Assembly: GCF_900105805.1 (NCBI RefSeq)
Contig: NZ_LT629788.1
Span: forward strand, 992,001-1,056,000
DNA: 64,000 bases
Reading direction: 5' to 3'
Origin: Pseudomonas moraviensis
GTDB lineage: Bacteria; Pseudomonadota; Gammaproteobacteria; Pseudomonadales; Pseudomonadaceae
Made by a program: the position numbers and the translations under genes. Each line of letters begins with the position of its first letter. Position 1 is the first letter of the stretch. This document shows positions 7,391 through 16,491 of the stretch, piece by piece. The notes beneath the pieces were generated by a model, which ran no database searches, was not told the DNA's origin, and worked only from the letters and a program-made list of their open reading frames with translations.

Positions 7391-10300
7391 AGCGTGGTTT
7401 GAAAATTACGGCGCTGACGTTGTTGGCGCTGGTTTTATTGATCGTCTTGAGCCTCGCCGCGCTGCTCGGTACGCAGGCGGGCAGTCGCTGGGCGCTGGGC
7501 CTGGTGCCGGGTTTGAGCGTGGAGAATTTCCAGGGTCGCCTCGGTGGCCAATGGAGCGCCGATCATTTGGTGTGGCAGCAGGACACAAGCCGCGTCGAGC
7601 TGAACAGGGCGATCTTTGCCTGGTCGCCGCTGTGCCTGACGCGCATGAGCTTGTGCATCGATCAGCTCAAGGCCGATCAGGTGATTCTGCAATTCCCGCC
7701 GAGCGAAGAAACCACCGAGAGCGGCCCGATCAAACTGCCCGATCTGCAATTGCCGCTGGCCATTGAACTGGGTGACGTCGAGGTCGGCAGTCTGTTGTTC
7801 AACGGCAGCGAACAGCTCAAGGGCTTGCAACTGGCGGCGCACTGGACCGCTCAGGGTCTGCAGATCGACAGCGTGAAATTGCAGCGTGACGAACTCAGCC
7901 TGAACCTGTCCGGCCTGCTGCAACCGAGCGGTAACTGGCCGTTGAACATTCAGGGCGATCTGACCTTGCCCGCGCCCGGCAGCGAACCGTGGACCCTGGC
8001 ACTGAAAGTCGACGGCGATCTGCTGAAAACCCTCAACCTGCACGCCGACAGCCGTGGCTACCTCGACGGCCAGTTGAGCGGCGAGCTGCAAGCGCTGGCG
8101 GAAAACCTCCCGGCCAAGTTGCGCATCACCAGCGACGCGTTCAAACCGAGCGCCGATCTGCCGGACACCCTGCAATTCAACCAGTTGGTATTGACCGGCG
8201 AAGGCGACCTGAAAAACGGTTATCAGCTACTCGGCAACGCCACGCTGCCCGCGGAAAAATCGCCGGTGGCGTTGCTGCTCAAAGGCAAGGTCGACGCCAG
8301 CGGCGCGCAAATCGCCGGGCTCGATCTCAACGCCAACGACAAGCAAAGCCTTAAGCTCACCGGCAATGTCGACTGGGGCAAAGGCCTCAGCGCCCAGGCC
8401 AACATCAACTGGCAAGACTTCCCGTGGCATCGCCTCTATCCAGAAATCGACGAGCCACAAGTCGCTTTGCGTACCTTCACCGGCGAAGTGTCCTACACCG
8501 ACGGTCAGTACCTCGGCAATTTCGCTGCCGCACTCGATGGCCCGGCCGGGGCGTTCACCCTGAGCAGTCCGTTCAGCGGCAGCCTCGAACAGATCGCCTT
8601 GCCGCAACTGGTCATGCAGGCCGGGCAGGGCAGGGCCGAAGGGCACGTCAATGTGCGCTTCGCCGACGGCATCGCCTGGGATACCGCGCTGGATCTGTCG
8701 GCGCTCAACCCGGCGTACTGGGTCGCGGAACTGCCGGGCACCCTGGCCGGGCCGCTGAAGAGCAAAGGCGAGATGAAGAATGAGCGACTGAGCCTCAGCG
8801 CCGACCTCGATCTCAAAGGCAAACTGCGCGGCCAACCGGCGATTCTGCAAGCCAAGGCTGACGGCGCGGGCGAGCGGTGGAACCTCAATGCCCTGCTAAT
8901 CCGCCTCGGCGATAACAGCATCAGCGGCAAGGGCAGCCTGCAGGATAAGCTCGGCGGGCAGATCGATATCAAGCTGCCGCGTCTCGCGCAGCTATGGCCG
9001 CAATTGCGCGGGCAGGTCAACGGTCAGGTCAACGTCGCTGGCACGCTGAAGGCGCCACAGGGCAAGCTCGATCTGCAAGGTTCGCAACTGGCCTTTCAGG
9101 ACAATCGCCTGCAAAGCCTCAACCTCGACGCCACCCTCGACAGTGCGCAACGAGCGAAAATCAATCTCAAAGGCAGCGGCATTCAGACCGGCGACACCTC
9201 CCTGGGCACCCTGACCGCCAGTGCTCAGGGCGACATCAAGAGTCAGAAACTCAGCCTCGATCTGCTCGGACCCAAGCTGAAACTGGCGCTGGGACTGGAC
9301 GGCAATCTGGACAAGGGCAACTGGCGCGGTCGCTTGGCCAGCGGCGATATTCAGGCCGGTGGCCAGGACTGGAAACTGCAAAACCCGGCGAGACTGGAGC
9401 GCCTGGCGGACGGCCAGATCAATTTCGGCGCGCATTGCTGGCTGTCCGGCAATGCGAGCCTGTGTGGTGAAGACCAGCGCCTGATGCCCGAGCCGAAGCT
9501 GCGCTATCACCTCAAGCAATTCCCGATCGAAAGCCTCGCGCAATGGCTGCCCAAGGACTTCGCCTGGCAGGGCCGGCTCAATGCCGATCTGCAACTGGAC
9601 CTGCCGGCCAGCGGCCCGAACGGCGTGGTCAGTGTCGATGCCAGCGGCGGCACCCTGCGCGTGCGCGACAAGGATCAGTGGCTGGATTTTCCGTACCAGA
9701 CGCTCAAGCTCAGCAGCAAACTCACGCCCAAGCGCGTCGACACCGAGCTCAACTTCGTCGGCGGCAAACTTGGTGAGTTGATGGTGCAGGCGCAGCTCAA
9801 TCCATTGCCGAAAAACAAACCGCTGAGTGGCTCGTTCCGCCTCTCCGGGCTCGATTTGTCGGTGGCGCGGCCGTTTGTGCCGATGGTGGAAAAACTCACC
9901 GGCCGGCTCAACGGCAGCGGCACGCTCTCCGGCGGCCTGCTCGCGCCGCTGGTCAATGGCACCGTGCAGCTCAGCGACGGCGAAGTGTCCGGCGCTGAAC
10001 TGCCGATGGAGCTGCAGAACCTGCAACTGACCGCGGCGATTGCCGGCGAATCGGTGCGTCTGGACGGCGGCTGGAACAGCGGCAAGACCGGCCGGGGCAG
10101 CCTCAACGGCAACGTCGCCTGGGGCCAGTCGCTGGTGGTCGATCTGGCGCTCAAGGGCACGCAATTGCCCGTCAGCGTCGAACCCTACGCCAAACTCGAA
10201 ATGGCCCCGGATCTGAAGATTTCCATGGCCGGCGATGAGCTGAAAGTTGCGGGCAAGGTGCTGGTGCCCAAAGGCGAAATCACCGTGCGCGAGCTGCCAC

Positions 10301-11061
10301 CATCAACGGTGAAAGTCTCCGACGACACCATCATCGTTGGCGCGCAGACCGAGGAGGGCAAACCGCCAATCGCGATGAAAATGGACATCGACGTGATCGT
10401 CGGCCAGGACAAACTGAGCTTCGCCGGTTTCGGCCTGACCGCCAATCTGCAAGGCCAGGTGCACATTGGCGACAACATGGACACCCGTGGCGAACTCTGG
10501 CTCAACGACGGCCGCTATCGTGCCTATGGCCAGCGCCTCACGGTACGGCGTGCGCGTCTGTTGTTCGCCGGCCCCATCGACCAGCCGTATCTGGACATCG
10601 AAGCGATCCGTCAGACCGACGACGTCATCGCCGGCATTCGCCTGAGCGGCAGCGCCGAACAGCCGACCACGCAGATCTTTTCCGAACCGGCCATGAGTCA
10701 GGAACAGGCCCTGTCGTACCTGGTGCTGGGCCGTCCGCTGAGCACCAGCGGCGAAGACAACAACATGCTCGCCCAAGCCGCACTGGGCCTCGGTCTGATG
10801 GGCAGCGCCGGGGTCACCAGTGGGCTGGCCAAGGATCTGGGCATCGAGGATTTCCAGCTCGACACCCAGGGCAGCGGCAACGACACCAGCGTCGTCGCCA
10901 GCGGCAACATTTCCGAAAAACTCAGCCTGCGCTACGGCGTCGGTGTCTTCGAACCGGCCAGCACCATCGCCTTGCGCTACAAGCTGAGCAAGAAGGTGTA
11001 CGTCGAAGCGGCGAGCGGCGTGGCGAGTTCGCTGGATATTTTCTACAAGCGGGATTTCTAG
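7387..11061 (+). CDS. tamB: Translocation and assembly module subunit TamB
   Basis: The 1224-residue AsmA/TamB-type protein has one N-terminal membrane helix (LKITALTLLALVLLIVL), then a very long repeated beta-groove region, and a C-terminal TamB domain (about 900-1224) with RGELWLNDGRYRAYGQRL and the QALSYLVLGRPLST motif. It spans the periplasm as a hydrophobic groove and docks on TamA. The start is GTG at 7387, overlapping the tamA stop as GTGA, which implies translational coupling. Length is typical of the family. No terminator hairpin other than REP sequences follows. Confidence 0.95.
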   Translation: MKRGLKITALTLLALVLLIVLSLAALLGTQAGSRWALGLVPGLSVENFQGRLGGQWSADHLVWQQDTSRVELNRAIFAWSPLCLTRMSLCIDQLKADQVILQFPPSEETTESGPIKLPDLQLPLAIELGDVEVGSLLFNGSEQLKGLQLAAHWTAQGLQIDSVKLQRDELSLNLSGLLQPSGNWPLNIQGDLTLPAPGSEPWTLALKVDGDLLKTLNLHADSRGYLDGQLSGELQALAENLPAKLRITSDAFKPSADLPDTLQFNQLVLTGEGDLKNGYQLLGNATLPAEKSPVALLLKGKVDASGAQIAGLDLNANDKQSLKLTGNVDWGKGLSAQANINWQDFPWHRLYPEIDEPQVALRTFTGEVSYTDGQYLGNFAAALDGPAGAFTLSSPFSGSLEQIALPQLVMQAGQGRAEGHVNVRFADGIAWDTALDLSALNPAYWVAELPGTLAGPLKSKGEMKNERLSLSADLDLKGKLRGQPAILQAKADGAGERWNLNALLIRLGDNSISGKGSLQDKLGGQIDIKLPRLAQLWPQLRGQVNGQVNVAGTLKAPQGKLDLQGSQLAFQDNRLQSLNLDATLDSAQRAKINLKGSGIQTGDTSLGTLTASAQGDIKSQKLSLDLLGPKLKLALGLDGNLDKGNWRGRLASGDIQAGGQDWKLQNPARLERLADGQINFGAHCWLSGNASLCGEDQRLMPEPKLRYHLKQFPIESLAQWLPKDFAWQGRLNADLQLDLPASGPNGVVSVDASGGTLRVRDKDQWLDFPYQTLKLSSKLTPKRVDTELNFVGGKLGELMVQAQLNPLPKNKPLSGSFRLSGLDLSVARPFVPMVEKLTGRLNGSGTLSGGLLAPLVNGTVQLSDGEVSGAELPMELQNLQLTAAIAGESVRLDGGWNSGKTGRGSLNGNVAWGQSLVVDLALKGTQLPVSVEPYAKLEMAPDLKISMAGDELKVAGKVLVPKGEITVRELPPSTVKVSDDTIIVGAQTEEGKPPIAMKMDIDVIVGQDKLSFAGFGLTANLQGQVHIGDNMDTRGELWLNDGRYRAYGQRLTVRRARLLFAGPIDQPYLDIEAIRQTDDVIAGIRLSGSAEQPTTQIFSEPAMSQEQALSYLVLGRPLSTSGEDNNMLAQAALGLGLMGSAGVTSGLAKDLGIEDFQLDTQGSGNDTSVVASGNISEKLSLRYGVGVFEPASTIALRYKLSKKVYVEAASGVASSLDIFYKRDF

Positions 11062-11094
11062 AGCGCATCTGCTCATTTCAACCGAGTCGCACCC

Positions 11095-11228
11095 TTCGCG
11101 AGCAGGCTCGCTCCCACAGTTGGAATGCGTTCCCCCCTGCGGGAGTGAGCCTGCTCGCGATGAGGCCATCAGCCGCGCCATTGATGGTGGATGAAAGGAC
11201 GCCATCGCGAGCAGGCTCACTCCTACAG
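11095..11228. repeat. Cluster of three REP units, class A
   Basis: Three REP units occur in a row: TTCGCGAGCAGGCTCGCTCC, then GGGAGTGAGCCTGCTCGCGA (inverted), then ATCGCGAGCAGGCTCACTCC. They follow the tamB stop directly and end before the marR promoter, filling much of the 304-bp tamB-marR gap. Confidence 0.88.
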
Positions 11229-11295
11229 GGGAATGCATTCCAGCGCCTCTGCATCGATAAAACGCAACTAATTACCAAGCCCCCTAACTATTGCG

Positions 11296-11351
11296 TTGAC
11301 ATTCGCTGCCTAAGCAGTAACATCTCGACATACATTCACTGCCTAGGCAGT
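11296..11351 (+). promoter_or_regulatory. marR-efflux operon promoter with two palindromic operators
   Basis: TTGACA (11296-11301) and TAACAT (11318-11323) are separated by 16 bp. The near-palindrome GCTGCCTAAGCAGT (11305-11318) fills the spacer, and the perfect 14-bp palindrome ACTGCCTAGGCAGT (11338-11351) lies downstream of the -10. Their centres are 33 bp apart, about three helical turns. The MarR gene starts 15 bp later, so autorepression is the natural reading. Confidence 0.78.
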
Positions 11352-11365
11352 TATCAGGTCGACAC

Positions 11366-11848
11366 ATGAAGCATTTCACTCCGGAAGAATTCAAACACTG
11401 CCACCTCGGCCTGTTGCTCGGGCGTGCCGCGTTGCTCAAGGACCGGATCATCGACACCCACATGGAACCCCACGGCATCACCGCCGCGCAGTTCAAGGTG
11501 TTGATCATCATGGCCCAGTTTGGCGTCGACACCCCGGCCGAGCTGTGCCGGCATCTGTCGCTCGATAGCGGTTCGATGACGCGCATGCTCGATCGTCTCG
11601 AGCAGAAGGCTTTTCTGCTTCGTCAGCGCAGCGAAGGTGACCGTCGTCAGGTGCAGCTGAAGCTGACCGAGCAGGGCCAGCAACTGGCCGATCGCCTGCC
11701 GCACATCGGTGCCGATGCGATGAATGAACTGGCCGGCGCGATCTCCCGCGACGAGCTGAAGACCCTCGAATACATCCTCAAGAAAATCCTCCTGGCCGCC
11801 GGTGACCCGATCACCGTCCAGCGTTTGGGTGAACACAATGAACGCTAA
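11366..11848 (+). CDS. MarR-family transcriptional repressor of the efflux operon
   Basis: A 160-residue MarR protein. The winged helix (about 45-110) shows TAAQFKVLIIMAQFGVDTPAELCRHLSLDSGSMTRMLDRLEQKAFLLRQRSEGDRRQVQLKLTEQG, with the conserved DRR wing. Terminal helices give the dimer interface. It is the first gene of an operon with an outer-membrane factor, adaptor and MFS pump, an arrangement like emrRAB, and two palindromic operators lie in its promoter. It probably represses the operon and is released by small aromatic or drug ligands, which cannot be read from sequence. Confidence 0.92.
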   Translation: MKHFTPEEFKHCHLGLLLGRAALLKDRIIDTHMEPHGITAAQFKVLIIMAQFGVDTPAELCRHLSLDSGSMTRMLDRLEQKAFLLRQRSEGDRRQVQLKLTEQGQQLADRLPHIGADAMNELAGAISRDELKTLEYILKKILLAAGDPITVQRLGEHNER

Positions 11849-13307
11849 AATCATGCGCAGCAGCCTGACGCTGGTGCTGTCGGTGATGATCCTCGCCGGT
11901 TGCGCCAACTACAGCGGCCTCGACACCGAAGGCCAGCGCCTCGACGCGGCACAGTTGAAGACAGCGCAGTCTCTGCAAGGCGTAACCCTGTCGCCGGCGG
12001 CATGGCCGAAAAGCGACTGGTGGAGCAGCCTCGGCGATCCGCAGCTCGATGGCCTGATCCGCGAAGCCCTGCACGACAGCCCGGACATGCAGATCGCCGA
12101 AGCTCGCGCCCATCAGGCCAGTGCCGCCGCGTATGCCGCCGATGCCGAACGCTATCCGACCCTCGACGCCAGCGCCGGCATCAGCCGTTCGCGTCTGGCC
12201 CGTGACCAGGATCCGCGGGGGCAGGGCGGGGCTTACGCGACGGTGCGCAATGTCAGCGCCGGCTTCAATTACAACTTCGACTTGTGGGGCGGCCAGCGCG
12301 ATGCCTGGGAAGCCGCACTCGGTGAGGCCTGTGCTGCTGAAGTCGACCGTCAGGCCGCCCAGCTGACCCTCGCCGCTGACGTCGCCCGCGCGTACAGCGA
12401 TCTCGGTCAGGCGCACATCGTTTACGACCTCGCCAGCGAGGACCTCAAGCGCACCCGGCAAATGCTCGACCTCAGTCAGCGCCGCTTGAGTTCGGGGATC
12501 GACAGCCAGTACCAGTTCCAGCAAACCCAGAGTCTGGAAGCCAGTTCCCAGGCCAGCCTGATCGACGCGGAAAAACGCCTGAACAGCGCGAAAATCGCCT
12601 TGGCGGTATTGCTCGGCAAAGGCCCTGATCGCGGCAACGAGATCGCCCGACCGAAAGTCCTGCAAGCCAGTGCCGTGGCGGTGCCGTCGGTGTTGCCGGC
12701 GGAACTGCTCGGCCGCCGCCCGGATCTGGTCGCGGCGCGCTGGCGTGTCGAAGCGGCGAGCAAAGATATCGCCGCGGCGAAAACCCGCTTCTACCCCAAC
12801 CTCAACTTGTCGGCTTCGGCCGGGGCGGAGTCATTGCTGGGTGATGCGATGTTCGGTTCCGCCAGCCGCTTTTTCAGCATTGCGCCGACCGTGTCATTGC
12901 CGATCTTCGATGGCGGACGCCTGCGCGCCAGCCTCGATGCGCGCGACGCCGATTACGATCTGGCGGTGGCGCAATACAACAAGAGTCTGGTGAAAGCGCT
13001 CGGCGATGTCGGCGACACCATCAACCAGTTACGTGATATCGGCCGGCAGATCGGCGCGCAGCAACACGCCACCGACATTGCCCAGGATTCTTACAACACG
13101 GTCGTCCAGCGTTACGGTTCCGGCATCGGCAACTACCTGGACGTGCTCAGCATCGAGCAGCAATTGCTCCAGGCCCAGCGTCAGCTGGCGACCCTCAATG
13201 CCGAGCAGATCGACCTGTCGATTCAACTGATGCAAGCGCTGGGCGGCGGCTTTCAGGGTGAAAACCTGAACGCAGCCAACGCCAGCCCAGCCTCGTCGCA
13301 CTACTAA
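11838..13307 (+). CDS. NodT/OprM-type outer-membrane efflux lipoprotein
   Basis: This 489-residue TolC-family channel has a lipoprotein signal (LVLSVMILAGC, lipobox LAGC with the Cys near residue 22) and two OEP domains (about 60-260 and 270-475). Landmarks include SDWWSSLGDPQLDGLIREAL and the ELLGRRPDLVAARWRVEAASKDIAAAKTRFYPNLNLSAS segment typical of NodT-family proteins. ATG 11838 is chosen because the signal peptide starts there; it overlaps the marR stop by 11 bp. It forms the outer-membrane exit of the tripartite pump encoded with the next two genes. Confidence 0.93.
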   Translation: MNAKIMRSSLTLVLSVMILAGCANYSGLDTEGQRLDAAQLKTAQSLQGVTLSPAAWPKSDWWSSLGDPQLDGLIREALHDSPDMQIAEARAHQASAAAYAADAERYPTLDASAGISRSRLARDQDPRGQGGAYATVRNVSAGFNYNFDLWGGQRDAWEAALGEACAAEVDRQAAQLTLAADVARAYSDLGQAHIVYDLASEDLKRTRQMLDLSQRRLSSGIDSQYQFQQTQSLEASSQASLIDAEKRLNSAKIALAVLLGKGPDRGNEIARPKVLQASAVAVPSVLPAELLGRRPDLVAARWRVEAASKDIAAAKTRFYPNLNLSASAGAESLLGDAMFGSASRFFSIAPTVSLPIFDGGRLRASLDARDADYDLAVAQYNKSLVKALGDVGDTINQLRDIGRQIGAQQHATDIAQDSYNTVVQRYGSGIGNYLDVLSIEQQLLQAQRQLATLNAEQIDLSIQLMQALGGGFQGENLNAANASPASSHY

Positions 13308-13322
13308 TTCAAGGTATTTGTC

Positions 13323-14525
13323 ATGGCCACTGCCGAAAACACCCAAGCTCCAGACAACACCCCGGACACCGGCAACCCGCGCAAACGCAAGGTGATGCTG
13401 CTGGCCCTCGCCGTGGTCGTCCTGCTCGCCATTGCCGGCGTCTGGGCCTATCACGAATTCATCGGGCGCTTTAACGAAAGCACCGACGATGCCTACGTCA
13501 ACGGCAACGTGGTGGAGATCACGCCGCTGGTTACCGGCACCGTGGTCAGCATCGGCGCCGACGACGGTGATCTGGTCCACGAAGGCCAGGTGCTGGTCAA
13601 CTTCGACCCCAACGATGCCGAAGTCGGCCTGCAAAGTGCCAAGGCCAAACTGGCGCGCACCGTGCGTCAGGTGCGCGGTTTGTACAGCAACGTCGACGGC
13701 ATGAAAGCCCAGGTCAACGCGCAGCAGGCCGAAGTGCAGAAAGCCCAGGACAACTACAACCGCCGCAAAAATCTCGCCCAGGGCGGGGCGATTTCCCAGG
13801 AAGAGCTGTCCCACGCGCGCGACGACCTGACCTCGGCGCAGAACGCTTTGGCCAACGCTAAACAGCAACTGAAAACCACCAGTGCCCTGGTCGACGACAC
13901 CGTGGTCTCGTCGCACCCGGACGTGATGTCGGCGGCTGCCGATCTGCGTCAGGCCTACCTGACCAATGCGCGCAGCACCCTGATCGCGCCGGTCACCGGT
14001 TACGTCGCCAAGCGCACCGTGCAACTCGGTCAGCGCGTGCAGCCGGGCACCGCGTTGATGGCGGTGATTCCGCTGGATCAGCTGTGGATCGATGCCAACT
14101 TCAAGGAAACCCAACTGCGTGACATGCGCATCGGCCAGCCAGTGGATATCGAGGCCGACATTTACGGCAGCGACGTGAAATACAGCGGCACCGTCGACAG
14201 CCTCGGCGCTGGTACGGGTAGCGCGTTTGCTCTGCTGCCGGCACAGAATGCCACCGGTAACTGGATCAAGATTGTTCAGCGTGTGCCGGTGCGCATTCAC
14301 ATCAATGCCGAAGAGCTGGCCAAACACCCGCTGCGTGTCGGTCTGTCGACCAATGTCGAAGTGAATCTGCACGACCAGAGCGGCCCGGTGCTGGCCCAGC
14401 AACCGCCGCAAAAAGCCTCGTTCAGCACCAACGTCTACGAGCGCCAACTGGCTGAAGCGGACGCGATGATTGCGCAACTGATCCACGACAACAGCGCCGC
14501 AGCGGGCAAGACCGCACAGCGCTGA
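13323..14525 (+). CDS. EmrA/HlyD-type membrane fusion protein
   Basis: A 400-residue periplasmic adaptor. It has a cytoplasmic N-terminus, one membrane helix (VMLLALAVVVLLAIAGVWAY, about 22-42), then a biotinyl-lipoyl-like half domain (ESTDDAYVNGNVVEITPLVTGTV). A long alpha-helical hairpin follows at about 95-205, then the beta-barrel domain (RSTLIAPVTGYVAKRTVQLGQRVQPG, DQLWIDANFKETQL). This is the signature of adaptors paired with DHA2 MFS pumps. It links the pump to the NodT-type channel encoded 15 bp upstream. Confidence 0.94.
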   Translation: MATAENTQAPDNTPDTGNPRKRKVMLLALAVVVLLAIAGVWAYHEFIGRFNESTDDAYVNGNVVEITPLVTGTVVSIGADDGDLVHEGQVLVNFDPNDAEVGLQSAKAKLARTVRQVRGLYSNVDGMKAQVNAQQAEVQKAQDNYNRRKNLAQGGAISQEELSHARDDLTSAQNALANAKQQLKTTSALVDDTVVSSHPDVMSAAADLRQAYLTNARSTLIAPVTGYVAKRTVQLGQRVQPGTALMAVIPLDQLWIDANFKETQLRDMRIGQPVDIEADIYGSDVKYSGTVDSLGAGTGSAFALLPAQNATGNWIKIVQRVPVRIHINAEELAKHPLRVGLSTNVEVNLHDQSGPVLAQQPPQKASFSTNVYERQLAEADAMIAQLIHDNSAAAGKTAQR

Positions 14526-14538
14526 TCTGCACGGACCT

Positions 14539-14627
14539 TGTAGGAGTGAGCCTGCTCGCGATAGCGGTGTGTCAGAGCCAAATATCTTGGCTGATACACC
14601 GCTATCGCGAGCAGGCTCACTCCTACA
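14539..14627. repeat. REP pair, class A, inside the efflux operon
   Basis: Inverted arms TGTAGGAGTGAGCCTGCTCG and complement lie between the adaptor stop and the MFS start. Because the flanking genes work together, the predicted hairpin sits inside a polycistronic message and could lower or protect expression of one side. Confidence 0.9.
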
Positions 14628-14663
14628 GGGGTGTGGTGTCCATCAGGTTTCATAGGATTCACA

Positions 14664-16193
14664 ATGAGCAATAACGCTTCTTTCACGCCGCCCAGCCTGT
14701 TGCTCAGCACCATCGGCCTGTCGCTGGCGACGTTCATGCAAGTGCTCGACACGACCATCGCCAACGTGGCGTTGCCGACGATTTCCGGCAACCTCGGGGT
14801 GAGCTCGGAGCAGGGCACCTGGGTGATCACTTCGTTCGCCGTGAGCAACGCGATCGCGCTGCCGCTGACCGGTTGGCTGAGCCGCCGCTTCGGCGAGGTG
14901 AAACTGTTTCTGTGGGCGACGATGCTGTTTGTACTGGCGTCGTTTCTTTGCGGTATCTCGACCTCAATGCCCGAGCTGATCGGCTTTCGTGTGCTGCAAG
15001 GCCTGGTGGCCGGGCCGTTGTATCCGATGACGCAGACCCTGTTGATCGCGGTCTATCCGCCGGCAAAACGCGGGATGGCCCTGGCGTTGCTGGCGATGGT
15101 CACGGTGGTCGCGCCGATTGCCGGTCCGATTCTCGGTGGCTGGATCACCGACAGTTACAGCTGGCCGTGGATCTTCTTCATCAACGTGCCGATCGGCATC
15201 TTTGCGGTGATGGTGGTGCGTTCGCAACTGGCGAAACGGCCGGTGGTCACCAGTCGCCAACCGATGGATTACGTCGGCCTGATCACCTTGATCATTGGCG
15301 TTGGCGCATTGCAGGTGATCCTCGACAAAGGCAATGATCTGGACTGGTTCGAGTCGAACTTCATCATTGTCGGCGCGGCGATTTCCGTGGTGGCGCTGGC
15401 GGTGTTCGTGATCTGGGAAATGACCGACCGCCATCCGGTGGTCAACCTGCGCCTGTTCGCCTATCGCAACTTCCGCATCGGCACGCTGGTGCTGGTGCTG
15501 GGTTACGCCGGTTTCTTCGGCATCAATCTGATCCTGCCGCAGTGGCTGCAGACGCAAATGGGCTACACCGCGACCTGGGCCGGTCTGGCCGTGGCGCCGA
15601 TCGGTATTCTGCCGGTGCTGCTGTCGCCGTTTGTCGGCAAGTACGCGAACAAGTTCGACCTGCGTTTGCTGGCCGGGCTGGCGTTTCTGGCGATTGGCCT
15701 GAGCTGCTTTATGCGCGCAGGATTCACCAATGAGGTGGACTTCCAGCATATCGCGCTGGTGCAGTTGTTCATGGGCATCGGCGTGGCGCTGTTCTTCATG
15801 CCGACCCTGAGCATTCTGATGTCGGACTTGCCGCCGAGCCAGATTGCCGATGGCGCTGGGCTGGCGACGTTTTTGCGGACACTGGGCGGCAGCTTCGCGG
15901 CATCGCTCACCACCTGGATCTGGATTCGCCGGGCCGATCAGCATCATGCGTATATGAGCGAGAGCATCAGCACCTTCGAACCGGCGACGCGCGAGACGTT
16001 GAACGCGCTGGGCGGGGCGAGTCAGTCGGCGTATGCGCAGATGGACCAGATCCTCACGAGTCAGGCGTACATGTTGTCGACCGTGGATTACTTCACGCTG
16101 CTGGGCTGGGGCTTCATGGGGTTGATTCTGATCGTCTGGCTGGCGAAACCGCCGTTTGCCGCCAAGGCAGGGCCTGCTGCTTCGGGGCACTAA
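14664..16193 (+). CDS. EmrB/QacA-type MFS drug-proton antiporter (DHA2)
   Basis: This 509-residue, 14-helix inner-membrane pump has DHA2 landmarks: FMQVLDTTIANVALPTIS (motif D1), WVITSFAVSNAIALPLTGWLSRRFGEVKLFLW (motif A), GFRVLQGLVAGPLYPMTQTLL (motif B) and MVTVVAPIAGPILGGWITD (motif C, antiporter). ATG 14664 fits family starts; the open frame extends 11 codons further up into the REP. It acts with the upstream adaptor and NodT channel to expel toxic compounds across both membranes. The substrate range cannot be told from sequence. Confidence 0.94.
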   Translation: MSNNASFTPPSLLLSTIGLSLATFMQVLDTTIANVALPTISGNLGVSSEQGTWVITSFAVSNAIALPLTGWLSRRFGEVKLFLWATMLFVLASFLCGISTSMPELIGFRVLQGLVAGPLYPMTQTLLIAVYPPAKRGMALALLAMVTVVAPIAGPILGGWITDSYSWPWIFFINVPIGIFAVMVVRSQLAKRPVVTSRQPMDYVGLITLIIGVGALQVILDKGNDLDWFESNFIIVGAAISVVALAVFVIWEMTDRHPVVNLRLFAYRNFRIGTLVLVLGYAGFFGINLILPQWLQTQMGYTATWAGLAVAPIGILPVLLSPFVGKYANKFDLRLLAGLAFLAIGLSCFMRAGFTNEVDFQHIALVQLFMGIGVALFFMPTLSILMSDLPPSQIADGAGLATFLRTLGGSFAASLTTWIWIRRADQHHAYMSESISTFEPATRETLNALGGASQSAYAQMDQILTSQAYMLSTVDYFTLLGWGFMGLILIVWLAKPPFAAKAGPAASGH

Positions 16194-16208
16194 GATCAGG
16201 ATCAAAAG

Positions 16209-16485
16209 CCCCTCACCCTAACCCTCTCCCGGAGGGAGAGGGGACTGACCGCGGTGGATGTTCGGTATACATCGACGTGCCAGACTTCAGTCGAACTCAG
16301 GTTTGAATAGCATGAAGATCGGCTCCCACCCTAACCCTCTCCCGGAGGGATAGGGACTGGCCGCGGTGGATGTTCGATATACATCGACGTGCCAGACTTC
16401 AGTCGAACTCAGGTTTGGATAGCATGAAGATCGGCCCCCTTTCCCCCTCGCCCCCTTGGGGGAGAGGGCTGGGGTGAGGGGGTAG
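16209..16485. repeat. Tandem duplication of a repeat of about 113 bp, plus a third partial copy
   Basis: A unit beginning CCCTAACCCTCTCCCGGAGG and ending TAGCATGAAGATCGG occurs at about 16216-16322 and again at 16329-16434, with a few substitutions. A related inverted end (GGGGGAGAGGGCTGGGGTGA) follows at about 16457-16480. This fills the whole 298-bp gap between the convergent MFS and lpxH genes. The CTCTCCC...GGGAGAG core can form hairpins. A related element occurs after cysS and between clpA and infA. Confidence 0.88.
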
Positions 16486-16491
16486 CGATCT

